64,000 nucleotides of DNA from Physcia stellaris (taxonomy: Eukaryota; Ascomycota; Lecanoromycetes; Caliciales; Physciaceae), in NCBI GenBank assembly GCA_018902385.1, contig JABSSW010000013.1:248001-312000 (forward strand). Direction: 5' to 3'. Below the pieces are notes generated by a model. The model saw only the letters and a list, made by a program, of their open reading frames with translations, had not been told where the DNA came from and did no database searches. The stretch's first letter is position 1, and every line of letters begins with the position of its first letter. This document shows positions 23,059 through 33,010 of this stretch, one piece after another. The translations under genes and the position numbers were made by a program.

Positions 23059-24502
23059 TTACAAGCTGCCCCCAGCAGCACCAACGATCTTCAATCCCTG
23101 CGGATCACCAGAGTAAGCCAACCAATAGCGTTGCGGGTGCCACGCGACGCAAGGCGTCGGCGTCGTGGTCGGAATGGTGTGGATGTATTCGCCTGTTTCG
23201 ACGTGTGCCTACCAAGAGCGATATATTAGCATCGGTCTCAGTCTCAGTCCAACCCATCCCCACAATCTTCATTTCCATGAACCCATAAACGCAAGACACT
23301 TCGAATAAAACAGGTAAACTTACAATCTCGATCCCCGTCCCCTCATCACTCCCCCCAACCACAAAACTCCCATCCCAGCTAAAACTCACCGTCCGAACCC
23401 CCCCGCCCATGCCAGTCAAGGTCCGTCTACAGACCCACTCGGTGGTATCCCACAAACTGATCAAGGCGTCGCTTCCCCCAATCGCCAGATAGCGTCCCGT
23501 GGGGCTCAACTCGAGTGAGAGGGCGGCGGAGGTATGTGCGTGCATTGAGTGAATAATGTTAAGCCTCGCATTATTGGAGGTGGAAGGGGAGGAAGAGATG
23601 GTTGGGGACGGGGGCCAGTCTGCGATGTCGACGGTGCCGTTGCCGGTTGTGAGGAGGAGGGTGGTTGGTGGAGAGGAGTGGGGGAAGTGTGGGAAGATGA
23701 GCTGGTTGGTTTGACAGCTCTGGGGAAGAGAAGGCAGGGCGGTAGGTGTAGAATTCGGGGAGGAGATGGAGATAGGGACCAGGACGTCGTCCTGTGAAAG
23801 CTGTTAGAGGGAATAGAAAGGATATAAGTGGATAGCAAGGGACGGGTTTTACCTTCCGACCTGCTATCACTGTACCCCCGTCCGGACTCCATGCACATGT
23901 CAGGCCATCGCCTCTAGAATAGCGAGGGTCAGCATGATGCTTGCGAAGGTATACAGCTATCCAACTCTTCTCCATGGTTCTACCTCACCCCTTTCCCACC
24001 GTCTCGACTCCTCGTCCTCGTCCTGCTCCTGCTACCCTCGAACCCGAAAGCTCAAAAGACACTCACCCCAATTGCACAGTCCCCAAACACCCTTTACTCC
24101 CCAGCCGAACATCCCAGATCCTACACGTCCCATCTCCGCTCACAGACGCCAACTCGGCTTCTTTGGTCGGGTTCCAACATACCCGCTCAATAGGGCCTGT
24201 ATGGCCCCGCAGCTCGGTGCTATTCTTCACAGTCGGCTTGTCGGGGTTCCAGATCCGGAGCGTGCGATCGGTGCTGCCAGTTGCGATCAGGTGGCCAGTA
24301 GGTGACCATGCGATTGTCCGGATTCTGAGGGAGTTTTTCAGTTGGCGGAGGTACGGAAAGAGGACTGGAAGGAGTGAGATTAGACTACTTACGCATGAGA
24401 ACCTCGAGATGAAGAGTCATAGTATGTCTGTGTCTTGAGGGTGGAGAAGAGGGCAGGGAAACGGTCTTTGGCTACTGGTTTGCGTGGTGGAAGAGGAGCC
24501 AT
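23059..24502 (-). CDS. tex1: THO complex WD40 subunit TEX1/THOC3
   Basis: WD40 propeller of the THO/TREX complex, which couples transcription to mRNA export in the nucleus. Five exons are needed: 24502-24393, 24324-24067, 23913-23853, 23791-23324 and 23208-23059, all splicing in frame to give 348 aa. The protein starts MAPLPPRKPVAKDRFPALFS. WD repeats include IRTIAWSPTGHLIATGSTDR (about residues 37-56), the THOC3-typical LRGHTGPIERVCWNP, then AWSPDGGTVIAGRK, LELSPTGRYLAIGGSDALIS and SFSWDGSFVVGGSDEGTGIE. The last exon closes the propeller with TPTPCVAWHPQRYWLAYSGD. Ser/Thr/Pro-rich insertion around residues 145-200 is longer than in animals. Exon 3 is only 61 nt. Start chosen as the only ATG upstream in frame with the first WD strand. 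Confidence 0.9.
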
Positions 24503-25273
24503 TGTGGTGGGGTCGTCGAGGGGAGAAGACGGTCGGCTTTCCGACACTCCATCTGTACATTCTTCCATTCCAGTCTCGGGAACACGTCGAAATGAATCTG
24601 TAAACTTGCCATCATAATAATTCTTTCTGAGACTATACGATCACTCTTAGTGATCTGAAAAGGTCACGAGAGACGGCAGTCGCTATGGAGTAACCTCGCC
24701 ACGTAGCAGACACCACAAGCATGACAAACAGACTCAACAACACCAAGGACGAAAGATTTGATCAATGCAAAGCTCTGAATTGCTAATAGCTATGTACACA
24801 GCGTGTCCAACCTTTTTGTTCGAGGACCATGCTCCCAATACCGCTTCAAGCCAGAAATTCATACCGTCTAATAAGACGGCGCATAGCCAAACGCAAGCTC
24901 AAACCATGAAAGGCGTTGCGTGTGACGGTCGAGAAATAAGAGTTTCCATGGGATACGCCATGCATCCCTTGCAAATGGAATATCTGTAGATCTCCAGTTG
25001 TTTCTTTCAATGCTGACTAGTCCATACCGTCATTACCACCGAGCTCTCGAGAAGTTATAGCGACGATCGCTCCTCCAACAACGCCGAGAGGCAGGTGAAC
25101 ATTCATGTTGTCCGAACGCCCAGGAGAAAAGAAAATGTGGGAATAGAGGGGAAGGGAGTGGAACTTGACGAAGCTTGCGGGAGAGAATACAAGGTCGCAC
25201 TCCAGTAGGATGTGCCACAGTGATTGATCATGTAACCGCAGGGGTGTAACAGACTTCCATTTCTCATCGACAA
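24503..25273. other. Intergenic, tex1 promoter and cyclin B 3' region
   Basis: About 770 bp between two minus-strand genes. Short frames in it carry no recognisable content. Confidence 0.5.
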
Positions 25274-27023
25274 CTACCGTCCTTTGACGGTCGGTGCAAC
25301 GATAGGCGCATTGATGTCCCTGGCTCCAAGAACGTTGTCTTCAGTGTCAAGATACATGGGATGATACTTCTTAGCCCATTGACGCGTCAAGATTGATGCT
25401 GTTACTTCGTCAGCCAGCGTTAAGAAGACGAGCCCGAACACAACTAACCTTTCAAGAACTTCTTACTGGCGTACTTCTTGAAGAAAGCTTCATGCGTGAC
25501 GGGGCGACGTAAGTAATCAACCATCAGCTTGAAAACAGGCTGGATCTGATCTTCAGAGTATCCAGAATAATGCGTCAAATTAACATCCTAATAAAATCAG
25601 CAAGTTCTCCTATGAAAGCCGCAAAGCAACGACTTACCCATTCACCGCGCTCAAGAATGAGGCGTGCCAAATACATGGAGGATGCGGCGATGTGGCTGGG
25701 GTGGTACTTCATGAAGCGATGGTCGAGCAGCGAGATCTCTAGTAGGTACTTTCCTAGTGTACGCGTCTGAATGTCGTAGTTGTCGGCTTTTGATATTCTT
25801 CGGAGGAAGTTCATCGGGTTGGGATAGCTCAAGTCGTAGTTGAGTGCAGCTAGAACAAAGCGCTCCGCTTTGAGGATCTCCTCTTCTGAAAAGCCATCAT
25901 CGGCGACGTGCTTGAAGTTCTGAACATGAGGTGAAAGCACTTCCTCGTATTTGGACGCGATGAACATGGCAGTGATACCGACCAGTTGGAGCTTATCCAG
26001 TTCGACAACTCGGGCGGACAAGAACCGATCGATGATGTTGACAGCGAGGAAGATTGTTTCTGGCAACAGATGAAAGCGAGTGTGTACTTCTATTAACCAG
26101 TCGACAAGGACACCACGCAGGTGCCATTCGAGGTTTTCTTGGTGATCCATGTATTCGGGGTTAGGCATTGTCGCTTTCTCAAGCTCTTGAAGATAGTCGA
26201 AGATTTCCACGACATATTCAGCGACCATGAGGGGATCGTCGTAGTCTTCGGCGTCCAGATCCGCTACACCTTCCATAGGGGCATTCTTGGCCTCACCCGC
26301 CTCCTCTTTAGGTGGGTCAACAATGACCTCCTCTTTGGTCTCCACAATGACACGCTCCTCGGTCTTGGTGGTCACGACTTTCTTCGGAGGTTCATTCTCA
26401 GACACCGGCGTTGCTTCCTTTATGGATGATCGCTGGCTGGTTGTGGTACCCGAGTTTCGCTTCTTGGCGGGGCCCATTACACCAGACCCACTTGCTGGTC
26501 GCTTCAATTGCTCCCCAGCAGCTTTCTTATTATCGTCTTTGGCACCTAGAATTTGACGCGGTGATTTGGGTTTGGCAACATTCTTCTGGATACCCGCGTT
26601 CTGAGCCTTGGAAATCAGGCCCGTTTTGTTCAATAATGACTTCTTGCCATCCTTGGCGTCGACCACCTCATGCTTAGTCACATTGCTCACATCTCCCAAA
26701 GCCGCTCTTTTTCGCTGCCCAGGTATAGTGCTCGTGTTTGTAACATTATTCGCTGACTTTTTGGTCGCGAGAGGCTTCTTTGCGACACCAGCAGATGTAT
26801 CATCCGGCACTGCCAATGCGGCCGCTTTGGCTCGAGTCACCCGTATCGTTCCACCATTCTCGTCATTCTCATTGTTGATGGCACGCTGTCGCGCTGCTCG
26901 GACCTGGATCAATACATCAGCTTGGGACGATGACTCGATGAGTTGATGTTGATGCTAAGCCCCACAGGCAAAAATGGACGTGTCTCGTGGATGTAAGTGC
27001 TTGAAAGGACTTACGGGAGGCAT
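25274..27023 (-). CDS. G2/M B-type cyclin
   Basis: Mitotic cyclin that activates Cdk1 for entry into mitosis (NimE/Clb class). Four exons: 27023-27015 (only nine bases, Met-Pro-Pro), 26903-25638, 25587-25449 and 25398-25274; 512 aa. A canonical destruction box RAALGDVSN sits at residues 69-77, so APC/C-mediated proteolysis is expected. The N-terminal 220 residues are Lys/Ala-rich and disordered. The cyclin N box carries LRGVLVDWLIEVHTRFHLLP and FLAVNIIDRFLSARVVELDK; the C box follows with IQPVFKLMVDYLRRPVTHEA. The intron after GEW is essential, since reading through gives an unrelated short tail. Length and order are normal for filamentous fungi. It shares a divergent promoter with prp11. Confidence 0.94.
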
Positions 27024-28043
27024 TGCTATCTCCCTTACAGTTCAACGCTCAATTTTGAGCGGCTGAAGGTTAGGAGAGCAAGGAACAATTCGAGGGCGTG
27101 CTCGAGCTTCCAGAGACCTAGTGTCGACAACCAAGCTTTGAAGCGACAGCTTGATTAGCAACGACACGAGAGTGCCATTAGCAGAGGCACTGGATACATA
27201 CATGAACGAGAGAAGGTTTCAAGCTGGATTGAAGTTCTTAAGAGGTGCGGAAGGGTCTTTATGATATGATATGCCGAGTATCTCGTATCGGAAACAGGGA
27301 TTGATGCAGGCGATGAGCTGCTCACGATAGATACTATGAAGCTGAATCGGTCGTCTACGACCCAGAGCAGACAACGATGCTGGGATAATGAGGTAGTGAG
27401 GGAACCTCAACCAGGTGTTGGGAACACAAAGACTGTGGAGGATGAAAGGCGAAGTTCAGGTAAACAGGCAAAGTCACGTCGGCCGTGTTGCTGTGTTTGC
27501 CGCTAAGAAAGGATGGCGTTTAGATGGTCTGCGCCGCAAGCGAGAGCTCTGATTGGCAGCTGGGGGTAAAACAGCTGTTGCAGTATGATGTAGAGGAAGT
27601 ACTTCAGAATAAGATTCCTAGGTACGAATGCTCATTGTGCTCGAGTCAGAGTCAAAGTGGAGGTTCAAGCGGAGAATTGGAGATCTCTGATCTGAAGATA
27701 CCCGTTCTGTTCTCCGTCGCCGCATGGCAACAACAAACATCGGCGCGGGCGCGAAATGCGCTAGCCTGATCTCAGACAAGTGCCGGGATCTACGGAGTAC
27801 GTCGCCGATTTCCCGACACCAGTAATTCGAGTTCGATAGAAACGTAAAGTAATCAACAGGACAACGACGAATGGAGACCGTACAGACCTGCAGTGACAAT
27901 ACAGTGACTACTCTACGCCTTGGACCCGCAAGTGAGCCCTATCTGAATCAAAGGCTTCACAACCATATCAGCCTAGATTTCCGATTTCTACCTCAAATTG
28001 AGAACAGAATCAAGATCAGGCAAGCAGGAAGGGTCAACTTGCC
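27024..28043. promoter_or_regulatory. Divergent promoter region, cyclin B and prp11
   Basis: About 1 kb between two start codons pointing apart. No cell-cycle box could be assigned with confidence, and no ORF with content was found. Confidence 0.5.
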
Positions 28044-28815
28044 ATGGATTACCAGGTACGTAATTACGTGTGATCGGATCCACCATCATAAAGCTGATAT
28101 CGATCTTTAGAACCGTGCAGGAAGTAAATTCGGTGGTGGAGGTGTAGCATCATACTCAAGCACAAACGCCGACCGAAGAGAGAGACTTCGAAAACTCGCC
28201 CTTGAAACCATCGACCTTGACAAAGACCCGTATTTCTTCAAGAACCATGTCGGCTCATTCGAATGCCGGCTTTGTCTCACGGTCCACCAGAACGATGGCT
28301 CCTATCTCGCACATACACAAGGCCGAAAGCATCAAACCAACCTGGCTCGCCGCGCAGCTCGGGAGCAGAAGGAAGGTAGAGCACAGGATGCGAACATGAT
28401 GGGCGTGAATATGGGCGTGCAGGTACGGAGGAATATGGTCAAGATCGGAAGGCCAGGTTACAAGATCACAAAGACGAGAGATCCCTTGACCAGACAACAT
28501 GGGCTGCTGTTCCAACTACAATACCCCGAGATTACCCCTGGAGTATTACCGCGCGTTCGGTTTATGTCAGCGTTCGAGCAGAAGGTTGAAGATCCACCGG
28601 ATAAGAACTATCAATACCTCCTTATTGCGGCAGAACCTTATGAGACGTGTGGGTTTAAACTACAAGCAAGGGAGGTGGATCGAAGAGAAGGCAGGTTTTG
28701 GACTTGGTTCGATGAGGACAGCAAAGAATTCTTTGTGCAGGTGCTGTTCAAGACAGAACGAGAAGAGAGGTACAGTGGTGTACCTGGTCTAGCTCCTAGT
28801 GGTCCTCGAAGATAG
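28044..28815 (+). CDS. prp11: Splicing factor 3a subunit 2 (Prp11/SF3A2)
   Basis: U2 snRNP protein required for stable U2 binding to the branch site. Exon 1 is 12 nt (28044-28055, MDYQ) and exon 2 is 28111-28815; 238 aa. The N-terminus MDYQNRAGSKFGGGGVAS is nearly invariant in this family, which fixes the tiny first exon. The matrin-type C2H2 finger spans residues 54-78 (C56, C59, H72, H78; FECRLCLTVHQNDGSYLAHT). Downstream, the conserved QVRRNMVKIGRPGYKITKTR and the GLLFQLQYPEI strand follow, then KNYQYLLIAAEPYETCGFKL and WTWFDEDSKEFFVQVLFK. It lacks the long proline-rich repeat tail found in animals, as in yeast. Convergent with the next gene, 105 bp away. Confidence 0.96.
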
Positions 28816-28920
28816 CGTCATCCATCTGGCAAAAAATCAATTGCTCCCATCAAGTCGTCCATGTCATACGCCGTTCGCTATGCCGATAGTATTCCTCCAG
28901 GTCTCAGCTGTGAATCTCTT

Positions 28921-29453
28921 CTAGCTCTTAGGTTGAGAAGCATCATCTTCCATGAATGGGTCGCCATATTGTTCTACAAGGAACGTCAGCCCGGACGTCT
29001 TTCGGCGCAGACAGAGTACTGACTCAAATTGAAACTTTTGTCTACAACCATCTCCATCGCCCGATTATACTCATCCGTCGCTTTCTTATTCTTCCACGCC
29101 CATCCAGGCTCGTTCTTCTGAGTATTTCCGTTTGACGCGACGTCGCCAAGGAACACTTGATCGACCGCCGCAAAACTGGGCTGAACGGGACCCATGCTGG
29201 TATCCATGGCGTCGTCGTTGCCGAGACCGACATTGTCGGGGCCTGGAGGGTCTTGCGAATGGGGTGGGGACAGTTCGGAGGGTTGAAATAATGCCGAGCT
29301 AGGTGGATTCTGTGATTGTTGCTCTTCGCTGGGGAACATGGCGTCGAAGTCGTTCTCTTCGGAGGAAGAGGATTGCATTTGCGAGTCTCCGTCTGGATCT
29401 GGAAAAGGTGAGCTTGGGAGAAATCAATCAAGTGAAAAAGACATACCGGTCAT
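28921..29453 (-). CDS. Small acidic protein, probably conserved in fungi, function unknown
   Basis: Three exons, 29453-29447 (seven bases), 29398-29024 and 28973-28921, give a closed 144-aa frame starting MTDPDGDSQMQSSSSEENDF. Most of the protein is Ser/Pro/Asp/Gln-rich and disordered. The C-terminal 45 residues look ordered and conserved in style: EPGWAWKNKKATDEYNRAME, VVDKSFNL, KQYGDPFMED. I do not recognise a named domain. The exon-2/exon-3 junction (donor GTCAGT) restores KQYGDPF, a phrase that reads as native protein and so supports the model. No signal peptide or membrane span. It is divergent from the SUZ-domain gene (292 bp between starts). Confidence 0.75.
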
Positions 29454-29745
29454 TATGATTGATGATTATGAGCTCCAAAGAGTCCAGGCCTATCACTTGC
29501 GTGAGTCCAACACTGTGATGGTAGGGAGGCGAGGGAGGTAACATGATGAAGCTCGGCTCGGTAGAGAAGGGCCAGGATCTGCAGCCCTACAAATGCCCCA
29601 CTTCACTTTGCGGAACCTTGCGCTCTACTTTACTCCGCCCTCTCTCTTTGACTCGTGGGCTTCTTGGTCTTCGTTGTTGCAGAGGAATCCGTCAGCAACA
29701 ATTACGACTACATCGAAGATATCTGACTACCTGAATACACCTGTA

Positions 29746-30628
29746 ATGAGCACTGGCGGTAAAATCCCAGACGCATGGGATGATGACTGGGTAGAGAAAG
29801 CAGACGCACGTTTTCCTATATTCTCTTTCAAACCTACGCTTCACTAACCATCGTCTATAGACCAGTGCCGTTCCTCCAGCGCCAGCTCCTACAAACAAGA
29901 AACTCTCCAAAGCAGAACGACGTGCTAAGCAAGCAGAATTCAACCGGCAACTTTGGGAAGATGCGTCAGTAGTGCTCCTTCACGATTTGTCCTAATGGCC
30001 TCCAGTCTAATAATTGTCCAGGGACGCTATCCGCGACTCTTTCTATGTCAACACCCGGAATGAGGTACCTTTCAGGTCTGAATTCAAACCTGCTATGAAG
30101 GTTCTAAGTCGCAAGCCCATTGCAAAACCAACGAACGCTTCAGACACTGCATCCGGACTTGGTCAGCTTACACTTGAAGATGAAGACGATGAGGATGATG
30201 ATGATAAGAAAGAAAAGGTGATGACCGCTCAAGAACGTCAACAGAAAGCTCAAAGAGAAAGGGAAGAGAAGCAGCGAAAATACGAAGAAGTAAGAGAGCG
30301 CCTGTTCGGGACAACAACTTCGGATGGAAGGAAAACATCTGGATCTGCAACACCACCAAAGCAGCGCTCAGATGGAGATTCTCGCCACCAGAGTCGTAAC
30401 CGTGGCGGCGGTGCAGAGAGCAGGCCCACGTCTTCAGCGGGCAGCAAGTCTCGACTTTACGATCCCTCGTATTCCATCAAAGCCGATTCTTCCTATGTCC
30501 AAAAGAGGGAGGGTCAGACTGAAAGGTCTACTCCAAGCGAACAGCTACCTATTAGAAGCCCGAAAGGTCCTGATGGCAGCGGCCGCGGAGGCTTCGGCTT
30601 CGCTCCTCGAGGCGGTCGAATGACCTGA
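29746..30628 (+). CDS. SUZ-domain protein (SZRD1-like)
   Basis: Putative RNA-binding SUZ-domain protein. Three exons: 29746 to 29790 or 29805, 29861-29964 and 30022-30628; about 251-256 aa. The start MSTGGKIPDAWDDDWVEKAD matches the short acidic DDW-type N-terminus of SZRD1-like proteins. The SUZ core includes MKVLSRKPIAKP and the later helical EREEKQRKYEEVRERLFGT. A C-terminal SUZ-C-like motif, RSPKGPDGSGRGGFGFAPRG, ends the protein. The first donor is unclear. GT at 29791 drops VEKAD; GC at 29806 (GCACGT, a GC-AG intron) keeps it and is in phase. The GT at 29810 leads to a stop. Molecular role is inferred only from the domain. Confidence 0.82.
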
Positions 30629-31132
30629 ACTACGCACGAGCTCCGCGCTACGTACTAACATATCGCATTGACGCCGCTGAGACTTTCAGCTAAGTACCTA
30701 CGAAGCCGGCTACTGACGTCCCAACCCTCTGCTACCTGATCACCTCATCGGCAGACAAGGGTGGAAGAGGGTGGTCAGGAATGCTCTCATTTCAGAGAAG
30801 CTTGGCCAGCTCTATGACAACAGATCCTTAAAAGCTCTTCATGGAGAAACGGTCTCACGCATGGCGGGGCAACATGCTGGTTCTATTGGACCCCAATTTG
30901 CTCCCGCTGCAGAGTTGACAGGTGACGGCGCGGATCCTTCATGGAATGCGTCCCGAAAGAACGGTTGTTGTCGCCACAAACAGACACTGGAATGATTCGA
31001 AATATTGGACGTATATCAAGGTCCTCGAGTTTCCTCTCTTCTATATGTTCAACGAAGTCTACACTCATTTGACGATTGCCTAGCTCCAGGATTCAATTCA
31101 CTCATTTATTTTGATCCGGATCAACCTCCACG
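30629..31132. other. Intergenic
   Basis: About 500 bp holding the promoter of the repeat-protein gene. No other feature is seen. Confidence 0.5.
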
Positions 31133-31959
31133 ATGCAGCCATCGAAGCTTTTCTCCTTTTCTGCCTATGGTGTTACAATACACGCTTTGACTGTCCCAAA
31201 CCCCCTCTCAGGGACGCCAGCACTCCCTGCCGTTAACAGCCTTCCTGTCCCTCTTCCTGCCACCAGCAATCTTCCCGGCGTGGGTGGTGTCACAGGAAAC
31301 CTTCCTAACGTAGGCGGTGTTGCTGGAACCCTTCCTAACGCCGGCGGTGTTGCTGGAAACCTTCCCGGCGTCGGTGGTGTTGCTGGAAACCTTCCCGGCG
31401 TCGGTGGTGTTACTGGAAATCTTCCTAACGTCGGCGGTGTTGCTGGAACCCTTCCTAACGTCGGTGGTGTTGCTGGAACCCTTCCTAACGTCGGTGGTGC
31501 TGCTGGAAATCTTCCTAACGTCGGCAGCATTGCTGGAAACCTACCCTTATCCACCGGCCTTCCTGCGGTTGGTGACCTAACCGGCAACCTCCCCACCTCT
31601 GGTCTCCCTCTCCCCACATCTGGTCTCCCTCTTCCCACCGTCACCTTCGGTCTCCCTAACCCCACCGCTGGTCTCCTCTCTCCACCACTGGTCTCCCCCT
31701 CCCGACCGGTCTCCCTCTCCCAACCACCAGCCTCCCGCTCCCGACTCTCCCAACCAGCAGCCTCCCCCTCCCAGCGCTCCCAACCAACAACCCAACCGCC
31801 ATCCTCGACAACATCAAACAGGCCATCCAGATCCTCGAAATGGTCTCTGCTCTTCTTCTCGACTTCCCGGTCCCGGGCTTGGGGAAAATCGGTGTCGGCT
31901 CCTCGCTTATCCCGACGCTGTTGGGGACTGCTCAGGGGCTTTTGCAGATTAGGCTTTAG
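31133..31959 (+). CDS. Secreted-like Gly/Leu/Pro decapeptide-repeat protein with a frame break
   Basis: Unknown protein. The N-terminus MQPSKLFSFSAYGVTIHALT resembles a signal peptide with possible cleavage after HA. From residue 47 there are nine tandem decapeptides of the form LPNVGGVAGN (31271-31540, 30-bp unit), then shorter LPLPTSG-type repeats. The initial frame loses protein character after about 31672 and becomes Arg/Ser-rich. The frame one base earlier continues the repeat style (LSTTGLPLPTGLPLPTTS) and ends in a plausible amphipathic domain (AILDNIKQAIQILEMVSALL ... GLLQIRL) with stop at 31959. So a -1 (or +2) indel lies in the CTCCTCTCTCC run at 31673-31683. Could be a cell-wall or secreted repeat protein; no known domain. 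Confidence 0.65.
31271..31540 (+). repeat. 30-bp coding minisatellite, nine units
   Basis: Nine 30-bp units encode LP(G/N)(V/A)G(G/S)(V/I/A)(A/T)G(N/T). Units differ by single substitutions and period is exact. Confidence 0.95.
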
Positions 31960-33010
31960 GGGATGGCGTTCGTTTAAGGGGGTTGATGGAGAAGCGGATT
32001 AGCGAATGACAGAAGCTAAAGTGAGCAGGGCAGGGGCGAGGAGGGAGGGCGGAAAAGTTCTTAGTGTTTTCTTTATTTTTGGGGGTTCTTCTAATTTCTA
32101 CGAGACAGTTCTCGATCTCGAATGTATTCTCCATCTACTCGAATGAAGGGGGTGTTACATGGCAAGCCCTATTATATGAAAAAGAACGATGGATGGATCG
32201 ATAGACAGCCAAATACTCTAACTCACCTAGTCAGTCAGTCAAATCGAGATCTATTTCCTTTCCTTTTTCCTTTCTCTCTTTCTCGTTCTTGCTTTTCTTC
32301 TTTTTCAATTGAGGGAGTGCTAGCGAGAAAAATCTTGATGGATGGGATGGTGGACCTACTCGATAGGGGGCGCTGACTGGAACTATTTCATGAGAAAATG
32401 AGAAGTGGAGTGATTGATACACGTCAATGGATATTTCCTTCCCTTCCTCTTCCCTTCTCCTTCCCCCTTCCCTCCCCTTCCCTTCTCTCCTCCTAAGGTA
32501 GACAATAAATCCCAGCAAGGCCAAAAAACCCCTCAACAGCCGCTCCCATCAGCATATCCTAGTCCCATCATAAACCCCCCCCTTCTTCTCTCCCCTCCCC
32601 TTCCCCCCTCCCTCCCGTCCTCCCGTCCTAACCCAATGTCTAGAGGTCGTGAAACCTGGAAGCCAAGATAGAAAAGTGCGGAAGAAATTGATATTGAAAT
32701 TGAACAGAACAGACCACGTGACGGGTAGGTATGTACGAAAACCCGAAAACGGACGGCAGGCACGGGGAGGAGAGCGGTTTGTTGGTTGATGATTTTTTTT
32801 TTTTTTTTTTTGAAGGGGGGGGGAACGGAGAAGGGGGGAAGGCGGGGGTACGGACAAGAAAAGAGGATTGAAATAGAAAAAAAGGAAGGAAAGAGAAAGC
32901 AAAGAAAAAAGAAAGGAGATTGAAGCAAGCAGCGCATCAATTCCCAAGATGTGGTTTACGACGTGAACGAGTACCTAATCCAAGTACATAGCACCCAAAC
33001 CTGACAACTC
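31960..33010. other. Gene-free, polypurine/polypyrimidine-rich stretch
   Basis: About 1 kb with C/T-rich tracts (32429-32495, 32575-32630), an uninterrupted T run of about 19 near 32791 directly followed by a run of about ten G, and A/G-rich sequence to 32930. Open frames here follow composition, not coding content. Confidence 0.6.

Noticed and set aside
23506-23975. Long minus-strand frames rich in Pro/Ser/His overlapping tex1
   Set aside because: They overlap the better-supported WD40 exons in other frames.
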